62,033 nucleotides of DNA, taken from contig CAUJJW010000246.1 of NCBI GenBank assembly GCA_963205105.1, forward strand, positions 1 to 62,033. Direction: 5' to 3'. The position numbers and the translations under genes are program-made. This document shows, piece by piece, positions 26,582-36,038 of the stretch. The stretch's first letter is position 1, and every line of letters starts with the position of its first letter. Under the pieces are notes generated by a model. The model was not told where the DNA came from, did no database searches, and worked only from the letters and a program-made list of their open reading frames with translations. Source of the stretch: Verrucomicrobiota bacterium (GTDB taxonomy: Bacteria > Verrucomicrobiota > Verrucomicrobiia > Limisphaerales > CAIMTB01).

Positions 26582-27949
26582 ATGCGAACAAAGGATGGGC
26601 GGCGGCGGGACCGGAGGGGGTGGCTCCTGGCGATCGTGTTCTGCCTGGTTCTGGGGGGGTCCCTTGGAGCGACCGCGATGCTCAAGGACCCGGCACCGAG
26701 GAGGATTCCGCCGGGCGAGACGCCCGGCTCTACGGCAGGCGAGACGCCCGCCGCTACGGACCGAGAATTTGCCGAGGGCCCGGCTGTGGGCGGCGCGCGG
26801 AGCGCCCTTCCCGACACGGGTTTTAAATTCATCGACACCGGCTTCGAGAACGCGTCGCCGCTCTGGTATGAACCGGCCGAGGACGGGGCCATCCTCGTTC
26901 ACCTGATCTACGACCATGAGCGGTCGTCGAAGAACCGTGCGGCGGGCCACATCCACTTCCGGTTGCACGCGAAGGCGGGCTCCCGCCAGACCCTGGAGTT
27001 CAAGAACCTCGACAACGTCTGGAACGGGCAGCCGGGATCGGTGGCGCGGGAGTTGAAGGCTTTGGTGGTGTCGGCGGACGGGAGGGAATGGCGGTCGGTG
27101 CCGACGCAGGCGTTGCCGGAGAACCGGATCCGGCTGTCGATCGAGATGCCGGGACCGCAGTTGTTCATCGCGCGGGTGGAACCGTACCGGATCAGCGACC
27201 TCGATTCGCTGCTGACGAGGATCCGCCGATCCCGCCAGGTGAAGATCACGACGATCGGGGAGACCGTCGAAGGCCGGTTGTTGGAGATAGTCCGGATCGG
27301 GAACCCGCGGGCGCCATTCCAGGTTTTCGTGCGGGCGCGGGCGCACCCGTGGGAATCGGGAGGCAACTGGGTGGTGGAAGGGCTGGTGGACCGACTGCTG
27401 GCCGGGGATGCGGAATCGAAGCGCTACCTCCGTCGGTACTGCGTTCACATTCTGCCGATGGCGAACAAGGACGGGGTGGCGCTGGGACGGACGCGGTTCA
27501 ACCTGCGGGGACGGGATCTCAATCGGAATTGGGACCAACCGGCAGATTCTGAGTTGGCACCCGAGAATGCGGCGTTGGAACGTTGGCTGGAGGGGATGAT
27601 TCGGGCGGGGCACAAGCCGGACCTGGCGCTGGAATTGCACAACGACGGGAACGGGATGCTGCACATCAGCCGGCCGCCGGTGCCGCGGTTGGCGGAGCAC
27701 CTGAGGAGGATGGAGACCTTCGAGGCGTTGCTTCGGAAGCGCACGTGGTTCACGGAAGGCAGCACGAAGGAGTCCTTCCGCAACAGCGGCACGCTGGGCG
27801 ACGGCTGGCTGGAGCGCTTCGACGTCGATGCACTGGTGCATGAGTTCAACTGCAACTGGATCGCCGGCCTTCAGACGGCGCCGCTGGCGAGGCACTGGAA
27901 GGAATACGGCGCGAATCTGGCTCTGGTGTTGGAAGAGTACTTCAGATGA
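26582..27949 (+). CDS. M14-family zinc carboxypeptidase, exported
   Basis: 455 aa from ATG 26582. A basic n-region and a hydrophobic helix (GWLLAIVFCLVLGGSLGATA) give a signal peptide or anchor. Residues about 41-60 (IPPGETPGSTAGETPAAT) are encoded by a double-hairpin repeat. A beta-sandwich domain (FKFIDTGFENASPLWYEP onward) precedes the peptidase. The zinc site is ARAHPWESGGNW (H and E) plus the later His in LALELHNDGN; NLRGRDLNRNWDQP is the substrate-binding Arg/Asn block. The catalytic Glu is probably in VHEFNCNW. The arrangement matches the cytosolic carboxypeptidase-like M14 group that removes amino acids or acts on peptidoglycan peptides; the substrate is not known. A GTG at 26546 is an alternative start. 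Confidence 0.85.
   Translation: MRTKDGRRRDRRGWLLAIVFCLVLGGSLGATAMLKDPAPRRIPPGETPGSTAGETPAATDREFAEGPAVGGARSALPDTGFKFIDTGFENASPLWYEPAEDGAILVHLIYDHERSSKNRAAGHIHFRLHAKAGSRQTLEFKNLDNVWNGQPGSVARELKALVVSADGREWRSVPTQALPENRIRLSIEMPGPQLFIARVEPYRISDLDSLLTRIRRSRQVKITTIGETVEGRLLEIVRIGNPRAPFQVFVRARAHPWESGGNWVVEGLVDRLLAGDAESKRYLRRYCVHILPMANKDGVALGRTRFNLRGRDLNRNWDQPADSELAPENAALERWLEGMIRAGHKPDLALELHNDGNGMLHISRPPVPRLAEHLRRMETFEALLRKRTWFTEGSTKESFRNSGTLGDGWLERFDVDALVHEFNCNWIAGLQTAPLARHWKEYGANLALVLEEYFR
26703..26760 (-). repeat. Double-hairpin interspersed repeat, copy 5, inside the M14 peptidase gene
   Basis: Core in inverted orientation with stem GCCGGGCG-AGA-CGCCCGGC and second stem GGCG-AGA-CGCC. It is in frame with the host gene and reads IPPGETPGSTAGETPAAT. 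No tail module is seen. Confidence 0.88.
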
Positions 27950-28392
27950 AGGGTTGAGTTAGGATGGGGTGCCGGCTCACGGGTGGTTTCGGCGGTATTA
28001 CCGACCGGACCGGCCCACGACCGCCGGCAGTTCGCTCCTGACGGAGCTCGGGAGGTTCAAGGCATAGCGAAGCTATAAACAGGCCGGCCCTACGGGCCCG
28101 GGGATGCCGAGAGTGTGATCGGAAGGCCCGGCGCGTTGGGTCTTTCCGCCCCAAGCCCCGTCTGGGGCGACCTGATTATAGCGCGGCCGCATCAGGGTCC
28201 TGCAGCAGCTCCGTAGGAGCGGCCTGTTCGGAGGACGAGCGCGCGCCTCGAGTCGGGGTGCGTTCGGCCAACCCGTTCAAAGCATCGACAAACCCTACGG
28301 AATTCATGGACCCGGTTCGTCATTCTTGACACATCGAGCTTACACTGGTGAGCAAAGACATCCCGCCCCAAGGCCCCGCATCCACCCACTCC
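27950..28392. repeat. Intergenic hairpin cluster
   Basis: 440 bp without a gene. Palindromes: GCTCCTGACGGAGC (28034), GGCCCTACGGGCC (28087), GCCCCA paired with TGGGGC (28151-28171), and GCTCCGTAGGAGC (28208). This is a second type of extragenic palindromic element, distinct from the double-hairpin repeat. A TTGACA hexamer at 28326 upstream of the next gene has no good -10 partner. Confidence 0.75.
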
Positions 28393-29542
28393 ATGAATGC
28401 ACCATTTTTTGGATTACCACTGAGATCTGCGCAGCCTGTGTTGTCGGCGTTCCGACTGGCAGCCTGCCTGATGGTCCTTGGCACAGCTCGCGTCTCTGGT
28501 GCACCCGCCGAAGCGGATCGTGGTTTCCAAACGGAGCTTACCGACCCGGTGTCCTTCCAGGCTTTCAACGGCGTGGGTGTCGATGCCGAAGGCCGGGTGA
28601 CCGTGGCCGTCATGGAATACGCTCCGTCGTTTCCTGGACCGAGGGCCTCACCGGGTTCTGGTCGATGGTCGCTTAGACGAGACTTTCGCGCCTGCCGAGG
28701 GATGGGCGGAACTGGGGGTGGAGGCGGTCGTCCCGGGGCCGGGCGGCTCGGTGTATCTGATTGGGATGATCCGTCCGCGGACGACCAACGACTTGGTCCG
28801 GATCGCACGCACGCTGCCTGATGGGAAGGTGGATGAAGCGTTCCGGTATGCCGGCGATTGGGTGTACTCGGCCTGGGTGGCCAGCCCTGATGGAGGGGTC
28901 TTTGTGGTCACCCAGAGCCTTAAGTCGAGCCTGGCGACGACGGTCATGGAGGTGCTTCGACTGCAGCCGAACGGGACGCCGGACCCTGCATTCAAGGTGG
29001 AGGTGAGCGGGCGAAACAATGTCATCAGCTCCGGCGTCTACAACCCTCCCTACATTTTCTCGATGGCGCGGCAGGTGGATGGACGTTTGCTGCTGGCCGG
29101 GAAGTTCGATCGGGTGAATGGCGTCGCTCGCAGGAATGTGGCGCGCCTCGAGCCTGATGGTTCCCTGGACGGGAGCTTCGACCCGGGTGCGGGACCGGCA
29201 TTGTCGAGCGACAGTTCCAGCTTTGGGTATCCGGTCCAGGGCATGACCCTCGGTCCAGACGGCGGCATCTATGTGGCGGGCCAGTTGGACCGCTATAACG
29301 GGCGGGTGTATCGGATGGTAGTCCGGCTGCGGGGGGATCCGGTGCCGCGACTCCGAGTCGGATGGTCTGCCGGGGCGGTGGAGGCTTCGTGGATCGGGCA
29401 TCCGGGCGCGAGGGTTGAGGTTGAGTCCTCACCCGACCTGAGCCAATGGAACCTCTATCACTCGTTCACAAACGACGAGGCAGTGGTGAGATTGCCGCGT
29501 CCGACCGGCGAGACCGTCTTCCTGAGGGCACGGTGGAGGTAA
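28393..29542 (+). pseudogene. Frameshifted secreted delta-60-repeat protein
   Basis: The first part (ATG 28393) has a signal peptide (FRLAACLMVLGTARVSG) and reads VSFQAFNGVGVDAEGRVTVA up to about 28625. The homologous continuation lies in the +1 frame, starting VLVDGRLDETFAPAEGWAEL and running to 29542. It contains delta-60 blades (RTLPDGKVDEAF, RLQPNGTPDPAFKV, RLEPDGSLDGSFDPGAG) and ends with a WSAGAVEASWIG...SPDLSQWNLY tail common in this organism's exported proteins. A single-base change between about 28620 and 28650 explains the split. It is either a recent pseudogene or a sequencing error. Intact, it would be about 380 aa. Confidence 0.75.
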
Positions 29543-29783
29543 GGAGGGACGAATGGGTCAGGAATCGTCAATGGCGTCCGGTTTTGTCCCCCATCGAGCC
29601 GTGGGCTGACCGCTCCGCCGCCTTCGTTGCCTCACTCCTCGAGCAGGGTCGTCGAGGCTTCCTGGAAGCGCAGCGTAATCGAATGTCGTGACTTGACCCC
29701 GGCGTGGACGCGTTCTGATCGTCTGGGCGATCGCCGCGTCGGCGATCCAATCGAATCCCGAGGACCATTCGTTGGATCATCGC

Positions 29784-29803
29784 AAAATGGTCCGGACCAT
29801 TTT
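29784..29803. repeat. Perfect 20-bp palindrome
   Basis: AAAATGGTCC followed at once by its exact complement GGACCATTTT. There is no loop, so it looks more like a dimer-binding site than an RNA hairpin. No adjacent gene start makes a regulated promoter obvious. Confidence 0.8.
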
Positions 29804-30043
29804 ACGATCACCACGCAATTGGTTCTGAAAGGGGTCAGTTCTGACGATTGATCACTGACGGTGGTCGGTCACGAGCGGGTGCCGTCGGATCAACACATCG
29901 TCGGTCCCCCAGTTGAACTTCCCAACGTGGCCGTTTTTGTAGCCCCTGAGGGGCTGGAAATACGGTTCAATGACTCACGCATGGCTGTCGCCACGGGTTT
30001 TCGTTCTTTGGGCCTTCCGAGCATTCCTCGGAACCGAGCGTCC

Positions 30044-30097
30044 GTAGCGGCGGGCGTCCCGCCTGCCGTAGAGGGGGGCGTCTCGCCCCCCGGAATC
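30044..30097 (+). repeat. Double-hairpin interspersed repeat, copy 6
   Basis: Core with the perfect stem GGGGGGCG-TCT-CGCCCCCC. The tail is partial (GGGTCACGGGCTGTGAAAGC). It is intergenic. Confidence 0.88.
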
Positions 30098-30132
30098 ACC
30101 CTGGGTCACGGGCTGTGAAAGCAGGGTCGTTC

Positions 30133-30340
30133 CGAGCCAACGAGTCAGATGAAATCGATGGAGTGCACGCCAAGACGCTGAGACGCCAAGACATGCCCTG
30201 AACAATAGGAGGCGGGAACCTCCGCCAACCCGCACCTTCTGGTTAGCGATTCTTTCTGGGCGCGAGCCTCGTTCTCGGACGGTCCTTCTTGGCGTCTTGG
30301 CGTCTCCGCGTGAGATCCAACTGAATCGGTCCGGTCGACC
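30133..30340. repeat. MITE-like element, copy A
   Basis: About 208 bp, alignable to 49269-49478. Inner inverted repeats ACGCCAAGACGC and GACGCCAAGAC at one side face TCTTGGCGTCTTGGCGTCT at the other. The outer ends (GAGCCAACGAGTCAGATG and, complemented, GACCGATTCAGTTGG) are weakly inverted. No coding capacity. Confidence 0.75.
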
Positions 30341-30381
30341 GGGCTCTCCACGGCTTGCAAATTCATCCGAGGGCGCCGGTG

Positions 30382-33300
30382 TCACGGTTTCCCCGTGACC
30401 CAAGTCACCGCATTCAGGAGGAGGGTCTTGTACGCCTCCAGGCTGTGGGCCCGGCCGTCGTGACCCAGGGTGATCGCCGCAATACGGGTCTTCGGATGGT
30501 TCACGGTGAACACTTGCGGGAATGCTTTGTTCTTGGCCGCCGACTGCGCCGTGGCCAACACCGTGATGGGAGTTCCACCCGTCGCGGTTTCGAACCAATA
30601 CAGTTCGTCGACGATTTTGAAGGACGCGGGAACGTCCTTCATCAGCGGATGGTCGGCCGCCGTCACCTTGACCTCGAATTCACCCAGGGAATCGTGGCCG
30701 CGGGATCCACCGCCCGCGAGCTCGCGGTTGAATTCCGGCCAGTTGGGCCAGTTGTACCAGACGCCCGGATGGAGCAGCACGATGCCCTTGCCAGCCTCGG
30801 CGTGGGCGAAGATTGCCTGTCGAACCGCCGCGTCCGGAAACGACTTGTTGGCGCTGATCAGCAGAACGTCCGCGGAACGCACGGTTTCCACCGAGAGATC
30901 GGGGGGCTCGAAGTAGGCCGCCGTCATGCGGCCCGTTCCGTTCAACAAGGCAACATCGGCGAGGTTGAACCAGCGATTGTAGTCATGGGACGCCCCACCG
31001 CCGATGAGCAGGACCTTCAGGCCGGAACCCCACTTCACCACCGGTTTCGGGGCGGGGGCAGCTGCCGGCGCGTTCGCTGCCGCGGCCGGCGTGGCGGAAG
31101 GTTCGCCGAGTTCCGCGGTCACCGACACAAAGGTCGGCGCCACGTCCGTGGCGTAGCTGGCCAGCACCACCTTCTCCACCGGGCCCTTCTTGGAGAGCGG
31201 GCGGTTGAAATAGCGCAGTTGGCGACCCTGCATCAGGAGCTTGTCGAGGTCTTGAAGGGCCTCGGATCCGGGCACGTCGATTTTGGCGATGTAATCGGCG
31301 ATCTCCACGCCGTTGCGCAGGACGAATTCCTCGGTCGCACCGCCCGCGTAATGCACCACCACGCGTGCGACGGGTTGGTCTTTTTCTCCCAACGGATGTC
31401 CCCACCCGGCGACTCCTCCCAGGAAGTGGAGGCGGGACGCCTGAAGGCCGACTTTGATTTCGACCTCTTTCGGATACGTCCGGGACATGCCCGCGCCGCC
31501 CTGAAGCACCACCACATTGTTGCCGGTTGGCGTCCGCGCCGGATTGACGATGTCGAAGGGAATGCCCCGGTGCTGGATCGTGCCCCACTTGCGGAAACGC
31601 AGGGATTCGTCGCGCGATTCCGCGGTCATGTAGATGCCACGGGTCGTGTTCGCCGTGAACGCCGTCGACATGTCCAGAATCCGGTACTTGAGGTCGTCGG
31701 CGCAGAGGTAGGTCAGCATGTCGCGCAACCCCTCGGTGCCGAGTTGCTCAAAACCCTCCGGCATGAGCGAACGGCCGGTGGAGACTCGGGACAGGATGTT
31801 ATCCTTCCGGATCTCCGTCTCGGCGGTCTGATTGCGCAGGACCACCACGCTGTTGTTCTCGCGCAGGATGATGCCGTCGTAGGTCATGTCGTCCTTGGTC
31901 TCGATCGACACGGCGATGAAGTTCGGTTCCACCACCCGATTTGGATCGAGGATGTGAATGAGCAAATCCTCGGGCCCATGCGCGCCCATGCCCGTGAGGT
32001 TCGGAGCGAACTCGGCGCCTTCGTTCTTGTACTTGTGACAGACGGCGCAGTTCTGGGTGTAGAGCTTCGCGCCGTTGGCCGCGTTGCCGGGCTTCACCAC
32101 TTCCGCCCGAAGCTGGGCGATCAGCGTTTCCTTTTCCTTCTGCTCCGGGCCTTTCAGGTCGTCGATGACCGTCGCCGCCCGGCTCGCCACGGCTTTGTCG
32201 GCGTGGGTGCGGAGGCGATGCAGGTTCGCGGGTCCGAGCAGGCGCGGGTCGATCTTGCGGTCTGCCAGGGCCTGAACCGTGGCCGCCGACCAGTCGGCTC
32301 GCTTGAGCAACTGACCAAAGGCGAACTCGCGCAGGTCGAAGTCGAGGGAGGGAAGCGCCGCGAGCATAGCCTGCCCAGCGCCGGGATCGCCGGTGTTGCC
32401 AAGAGCTTCGATCACCCGACGTTTCAGGGCGGGACTGCCGTCATCGCCGATCATCGTCGCAACGGCCGGAACAATGGAGGCATCCAGCTTGCGCACCCCC
32501 AGCAGGTTGAGGGCGATCTGGCCGCGGTCCTCATCGGAGAGCGAACGGTTGACGAGTTGTGTCGCGGTGCGGGCAATCGCCGACTTCGCGGCGTCACCGA
32601 CTTGTCCGGCGAGCTCCCAGCGCGCCACGAACGGAAGCGCCGCGCCGGCGGTGGTCTCCGACGCCAGCAGCTGTTTCATGGCACCACCCAGCGTCGCGTC
32701 CGCGGCGGGTCGGACGTCGGCCTTCAGGGAGGCTGCCAAGGCGCCGAGGGCGGAGGCTTTCAGGGCATCGACCGCGGCCGGTCGGCCGGCAATGGCCAGC
32801 ACAGCGGCACGGGCCAAGGCTGGATCGTTGCGATTCCCGATCTGCCGGGCGAGTTGAGGGATCAAGGTGGCCACGAACGCGGGGTCCGACGCGGCGAACG
32901 CGGCTTCCAAGTAGAGCAGTGGATCCGAAGCGGTAGCGGACAGCGCAGCGGTTTCCAGATAACGATCCTTCAACGTCGGCCAGGCTTCCACCACGAGGTC
33001 GGCGACTTCCCGGGTCGGGGAAAGGTTGCCCAGAGCGATGAATGACTGGAGCCGCACCCGCGGATTGCTGTCGTTGATGAGGGCGCGGATCAGGTCGGCC
33101 GGGGCTTCTTCGCCCTGGGGACCGCGCTCGGCGGCGGCGCGGACGCCGTTCTTGCGCACGACGGGATTCTCGTCGGTGATGGCGGCCACGATGACGTCGC
33201 CCTGGAGTTCACCCAGGTTTTGGAGGACCCAGAGTGCGTGGATGCGGCCGTAGGTGGTCTTGGCGTTGACCGTGCGGGTTTGCAGGGCTTCCAGCACATT

Positions 33301-35499
33301 GCGACCGGCGCCCTCGCTGAGCAGGCGGTTGGCGCTCATGCGCACCCAGCCGTTGGGATGATCCAGCATGTCGACCAGGCGGGCGGGCTTCTTCGGGTCG
33401 AGTTCGAAGGCGGGGAGGGTGGTGGCCTGCTTGTGTTGGATGCGCCACAGGCGGGTGAATTTGTGATCGCGATCGGGACGGGCGGCGGCGTTGCGGGCGC
33501 CGTGGGCGGGACCGCGCGTGTCGTTGTGCACGGCGATCTGGTTGTAGAAGTCGACCACGTACAGGGCGCCATCCGGGCCCACGTGACTGTGGATCGGCTT
33601 GAACCAGTAGTCCGTGCTCATGAAGAAGTGTGTGTCCTTGCGACTCTCCTCACGACGGCCCTGGTAGGTGACGCCGGAGGGATCCAGAAACTCGTGGTGG
33701 GTCAGCCAGACCGTGGGTTCGTGCAGGAAGAACGACCAGGAAGGGCCGTTCCATTTGCCGGGCCACGCGCCACCGTCGTAGATGGTCGAGCCGGAGGCGG
33801 CGGTCCAGGCGCCCACCCAGTCGATTTGCACGTAGGGCTGGCGGGTTTCGCGCCGGGGCGGGAAGACCTTGTTTTCTTCCATGATGGATTTTGCGGCCCG
33901 AACGCCCGGGACACCGGCCCGGCTGATGGCCTTCTCGGGCATGACCACGTGCAGGATGGGTTCACCGCAGGTCGCGGTGGTGAAGAAGACCTCGCCGTCG
34001 GGCGCGATTTCGCAGCCCCAGGTGTTGCACGAACCGGCCGCCACTTGTTCGAGGGCGGAACCGTCCGGACGGAAGCGGTAAATGCCGGCGCTGATGCGAC
34101 CGAACGCCTTCGAGCCGTCACCGGACTTCAAGTCGCCCGAGCTGTAACCGACCGAGCCGTAGACCCAGCCGTCCGGGCCCCACTTCAAATTGCTGGTGAC
34201 CGCGTGGGTGTCGAAGGTGCCCCAACCGGTGAACAGAACTTCGGTCTTATCCGCCTTGCCGTCGCCGTTCGTGTCGCGAATCCAGAGCGTCTCCGGTGCC
34301 TGCGAAACAATCACGCCGTCCTTGTAGAACACCATCGAGGTCGGCAGCTCCAGGCCGTCGGCGAACACCGTCCGTTTGTCCATCACCCCGTCGTTGTCGG
34401 TGTCTTCCAACATCGACACCCGATCCCGGGCCGGTCGCGGTTCCTTTTGTCCCACCGGATACTTTTCCGGATCGCGCGTGCGCCAGGGAGTGATCTTGGC
34501 GTCGTTCTTGTTGATGTCCCGGCCGTTGGGGTACTCGGGGGTTTCGACGACCCACAGACGACCGCGCGCGTCCCAATCCAGCGACATGATCTTCTGCGCG
34601 ACGTTTTCGTCGGCGGCCAGCGTGACGTTGAATTCCGGATGCAGCTGCAAGGTCTTCAGTTGTTCCTTGGCGGGCAGCGGACCGCCGGGCGGGTAGCGAA
34701 GGGAAGCGAGTTCGTCGGGCTTGCACCACTGGTCGATGTTCGACTGCTTGCCGACCCAGGCGAGGGCGCGCAAGAGGACGGTTCGGTACTGAGGCGTCTT
34801 GAAGACGTCGAATTCGTGCCCCGGCAGGCTGACCACGGCCCGGTACGGCGTTGTGCCGCCGGCCCAGGTCTTTTCATAGGTCCAGATCTGGGGCGCGATG
34901 ATGTGGACGTTGTGGAAGCTGGTGGCCAGCACCCCGATGTCCGGGGCGAGGTCCAAGTCATAGTAGATCTCGTCCTTCCAATCGAAGTTCGACAGGCCCT
35001 GGGTGATGGGATGGTTGTCGTCGACCCAGTACACCCCGACGTCGCCTTCCAGCCATTTGGTGGCTTTTTCGCGGGCGAGGGTGGCGTCCGGCCAACGCCA
35101 GGCGCCGCCGATGACTTTCTTGGTCCATTCATGCTGGTCGCCACTGACGACGCCGTCGTGCAGCACCAGGACGCCGCCGCCGCGGGCGAGGAACTTTTCG
35201 AACTGGGTGCGTTGTTCGCCGGTGATCTTCATGCCGTCGGCGGCATAGATGATCACGACGTCGGAAGCTTCCAGCTGGGCGGAAGAAGGAAACTCCATGG
35301 CGCCGTCGACCTTCAGACCGCGTTCCCCGAGCAACTGGGTCCATTCGCCGAGGAAGCGCGGGTGGTCGTGTTGATTGGGGCCGTGAGTCTTGATGCCGCC
35401 GCGGATGAAAACGCGCAGCGGATCGGCGGCAGCGGCGGGCAGGAGCGCGCTGAGCGACACGAGGGCCACAAGCAGGGCCCGGAACAGGGTTGGGTTCAT
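30382..35499 (-). CDS. PVC-type cytochrome c megaprotein: ThuA, dehydrogenase propeller, HEAT, heme, second ThuA
   Basis: 1705 aa from ATG 35499, with signal peptide LFRALLVALVSLSALLPAAAA. Residues about 24-260 form a ThuA-like (class I glutaminase fold) domain (VFIRGGIKTHGPNQHDHPRF). Residues 280-760 are the PVC membrane-bound-dehydrogenase propeller (LQLHPEFNVTLAADENVAQK, SMLEDTDNDGVMDKRTVFAD, WGPDGWVYGSVGY). HEAT repeats span about 760-1110. The class-I c-type heme motif CAVCH starts at C1151 with a likely distal Met in LTGMG. A domain of about 200 residues like NPCBM follows (1270-1480), then a second ThuA domain (LKVLLIGGGASHDYNRWF) to the end. The family is believed to oxidise sugars or alcohols in the periplasm; the electron acceptor is unknown. 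The cupin stop lies 43 bp upstream, fixing the start; it is third gene of the 36968-30382 unit. Confidence 0.88.
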   Translation of the reverse strand: MNPTLFRALLVALVSLSALLPAAAADPLRVFIRGGIKTHGPNQHDHPRFLGEWTQLLGERGLKVDGAMEFPSSAQLEASDVVIIYAADGMKITGEQRTQFEKFLARGGGVLVLHDGVVSGDQHEWTKKVIGGAWRWPDATLAREKATKWLEGDVGVYWVDDNHPITQGLSNFDWKDEIYYDLDLAPDIGVLATSFHNVHIIAPQIWTYEKTWAGGTTPYRAVVSLPGHEFDVFKTPQYRTVLLRALAWVGKQSNIDQWCKPDELASLRYPPGGPLPAKEQLKTLQLHPEFNVTLAADENVAQKIMSLDWDARGRLWVVETPEYPNGRDINKNDAKITPWRTRDPEKYPVGQKEPRPARDRVSMLEDTDNDGVMDKRTVFADGLELPTSMVFYKDGVIVSQAPETLWIRDTNGDGKADKTEVLFTGWGTFDTHAVTSNLKWGPDGWVYGSVGYSSGDLKSGDGSKAFGRISAGIYRFRPDGSALEQVAAGSCNTWGCEIAPDGEVFFTTATCGEPILHVVMPEKAISRAGVPGVRAAKSIMEENKVFPPRRETRQPYVQIDWVGAWTAASGSTIYDGGAWPGKWNGPSWSFFLHEPTVWLTHHEFLDPSGVTYQGRREESRKDTHFFMSTDYWFKPIHSHVGPDGALYVVDFYNQIAVHNDTRGPAHGARNAAARPDRDHKFTRLWRIQHKQATTLPAFELDPKKPARLVDMLDHPNGWVRMSANRLLSEGAGRNVLEALQTRTVNAKTTYGRIHALWVLQNLGELQGDVIVAAITDENPVVRKNGVRAAAERGPQGEEAPADLIRALINDSNPRVRLQSFIALGNLSPTREVADLVVEAWPTLKDRYLETAALSATASDPLLYLEAAFAASDPAFVATLIPQLARQIGNRNDPALARAAVLAIAGRPAAVDALKASALGALAASLKADVRPAADATLGGAMKQLLASETTAGAALPFVARWELAGQVGDAAKSAIARTATQLVNRSLSDEDRGQIALNLLGVRKLDASIVPAVATMIGDDGSPALKRRVIEALGNTGDPGAGQAMLAALPSLDFDLREFAFGQLLKRADWSAATVQALADRKIDPRLLGPANLHRLRTHADKAVASRAATVIDDLKGPEQKEKETLIAQLRAEVVKPGNAANGAKLYTQNCAVCHKYKNEGAEFAPNLTGMGAHGPEDLLIHILDPNRVVEPNFIAVSIETKDDMTYDGIILRENNSVVVLRNQTAETEIRKDNILSRVSTGRSLMPEGFEQLGTEGLRDMLTYLCADDLKYRILDMSTAFTANTTRGIYMTAESRDESLRFRKWGTIQHRGIPFDIVNPARTPTGNNVVVLQGGAGMSRTYPKEVEIKVGLQASRLHFLGGVAGWGHPLGEKDQPVARVVVHYAGGATEEFVLRNGVEIADYIAKIDVPGSEALQDLDKLLMQGRQLRYFNRPLSKKGPVEKVVLASYATDVAPTFVSVTAELGEPSATPAAAANAPAAAPAPKPVVKWGSGLKVLLIGGGASHDYNRWFNLADVALLNGTGRMTAAYFEPPDLSVETVRSADVLLISANKSFPDAAVRQAIFAHAEAGKGIVLLHPGVWYNWPNWPEFNRELAGGGSRGHDSLGEFEVKVTAADHPLMKDVPASFKIVDELYWFETATGGTPITVLATAQSAAKNKAFPQVFTVNHPKTRIAAITLGHDGRAHSLEAYKTLLLNAVTWVTGKP

Positions 35500-35542
35500 G
35501 TTGAGAATGGAGGGATGCTTGGCGGTGGGAGAATCGATGCGT

Positions 35543-35983
35543 TCACGTGCAATCTGGCAGGCCTCGCTTGGCCCGCAATGACGCCCAGGGTTCCTGGGTG
35601 GAGACGTCCACAATGCCGGGTTCCGGGGCATTGGCCGGGGAGAGAATCGCGAGAAACACGAGCCGCTCGCGGAAGGGATTGTAGGTGCCGTGAACCTCGC
35701 CCTTCTGGACCAGCACCATTTCGCCGGGTCCCAGAATACGGTACTCGCCGTTGATCCACTGCTCGGCCCGCCCGCTGAGGATGTAGATGATCTCCTCGCG
35801 GGTAGGGTGCGTGTGGAACGGATGGCACCGGCCAGCCTCCATGTTGGCGCGCACCATCAGGAGTTCCCGATTGGGCACCACATCGGAGCGGCTCAGCCAT
35901 TCCTCCACCGTCCACGGCGAGACGACGTCGATCTTTTCGGCGGCGGTAACGAAGCGTCGGTCCTCAGGAGCGGGCGGATTCAT
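35543..35983 (-). CDS. Small cupin-domain protein
   Basis: 146 aa from ATG 35983. A single cupin barrel: the first motif has metal ligands in HPFHTHPTREEIIYILSG, and the second is GEMVLVQKGEVHGTYNPF with one His. This fits a metal-binding sugar isomerase, epimerase or sensor-type cupin, too short for an enzyme with extra domains. It lies between the PEP-hydrolase-family gene (55 bp upstream) and the cytochrome megaprotein (43 bp downstream), all on the same strand, so an operon is likely. The substrate is unknown. Confidence 0.82.
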   Translation of the reverse strand: MNPPAPEDRRFVTAAEKIDVVSPWTVEEWLSRSDVVPNRELLMVRANMEAGRCHPFHTHPTREEIIYILSGRAEQWINGEYRILGPGEMVLVQKGEVHGTYNPFRERLVFLAILSPANAPEPGIVDVSTQEPWASLRAKRGLPDCT

Positions 35984-36038
35984 GGCGTTGGAAAGGTTCC
36001 TTGGCAGCGGTCGAAGCGAAACTCCGGTTCCGTTCAGT

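Larger units (their letters stand above)
29543..30381. other. Repeat-bearing intergenic region
   Basis: 840 bp with no supported gene. It holds an inverted repeat GATCGCCG-CGT-CGGCGATC near 29728, a 20-bp perfect palindrome (29784-29803), a double-hairpin repeat (30044-30097) and a MITE-like element (30133-30340). Short open frames here have no protein-like features. Confidence 0.7.

Noticed and set aside
28326..28331. TTGACA as a sigma-70 -35 box
   Set aside because: No acceptable -10 hexamer at 16-18 bp; one hexamer alone is expected by chance.
30355..35754. Two very long plus-strand frames (30355-33045 and 33220-35754) over the cytochrome megaprotein
   Set aside because: Antisense shadows; the minus strand carries the heme motif, signal peptide and known domains.
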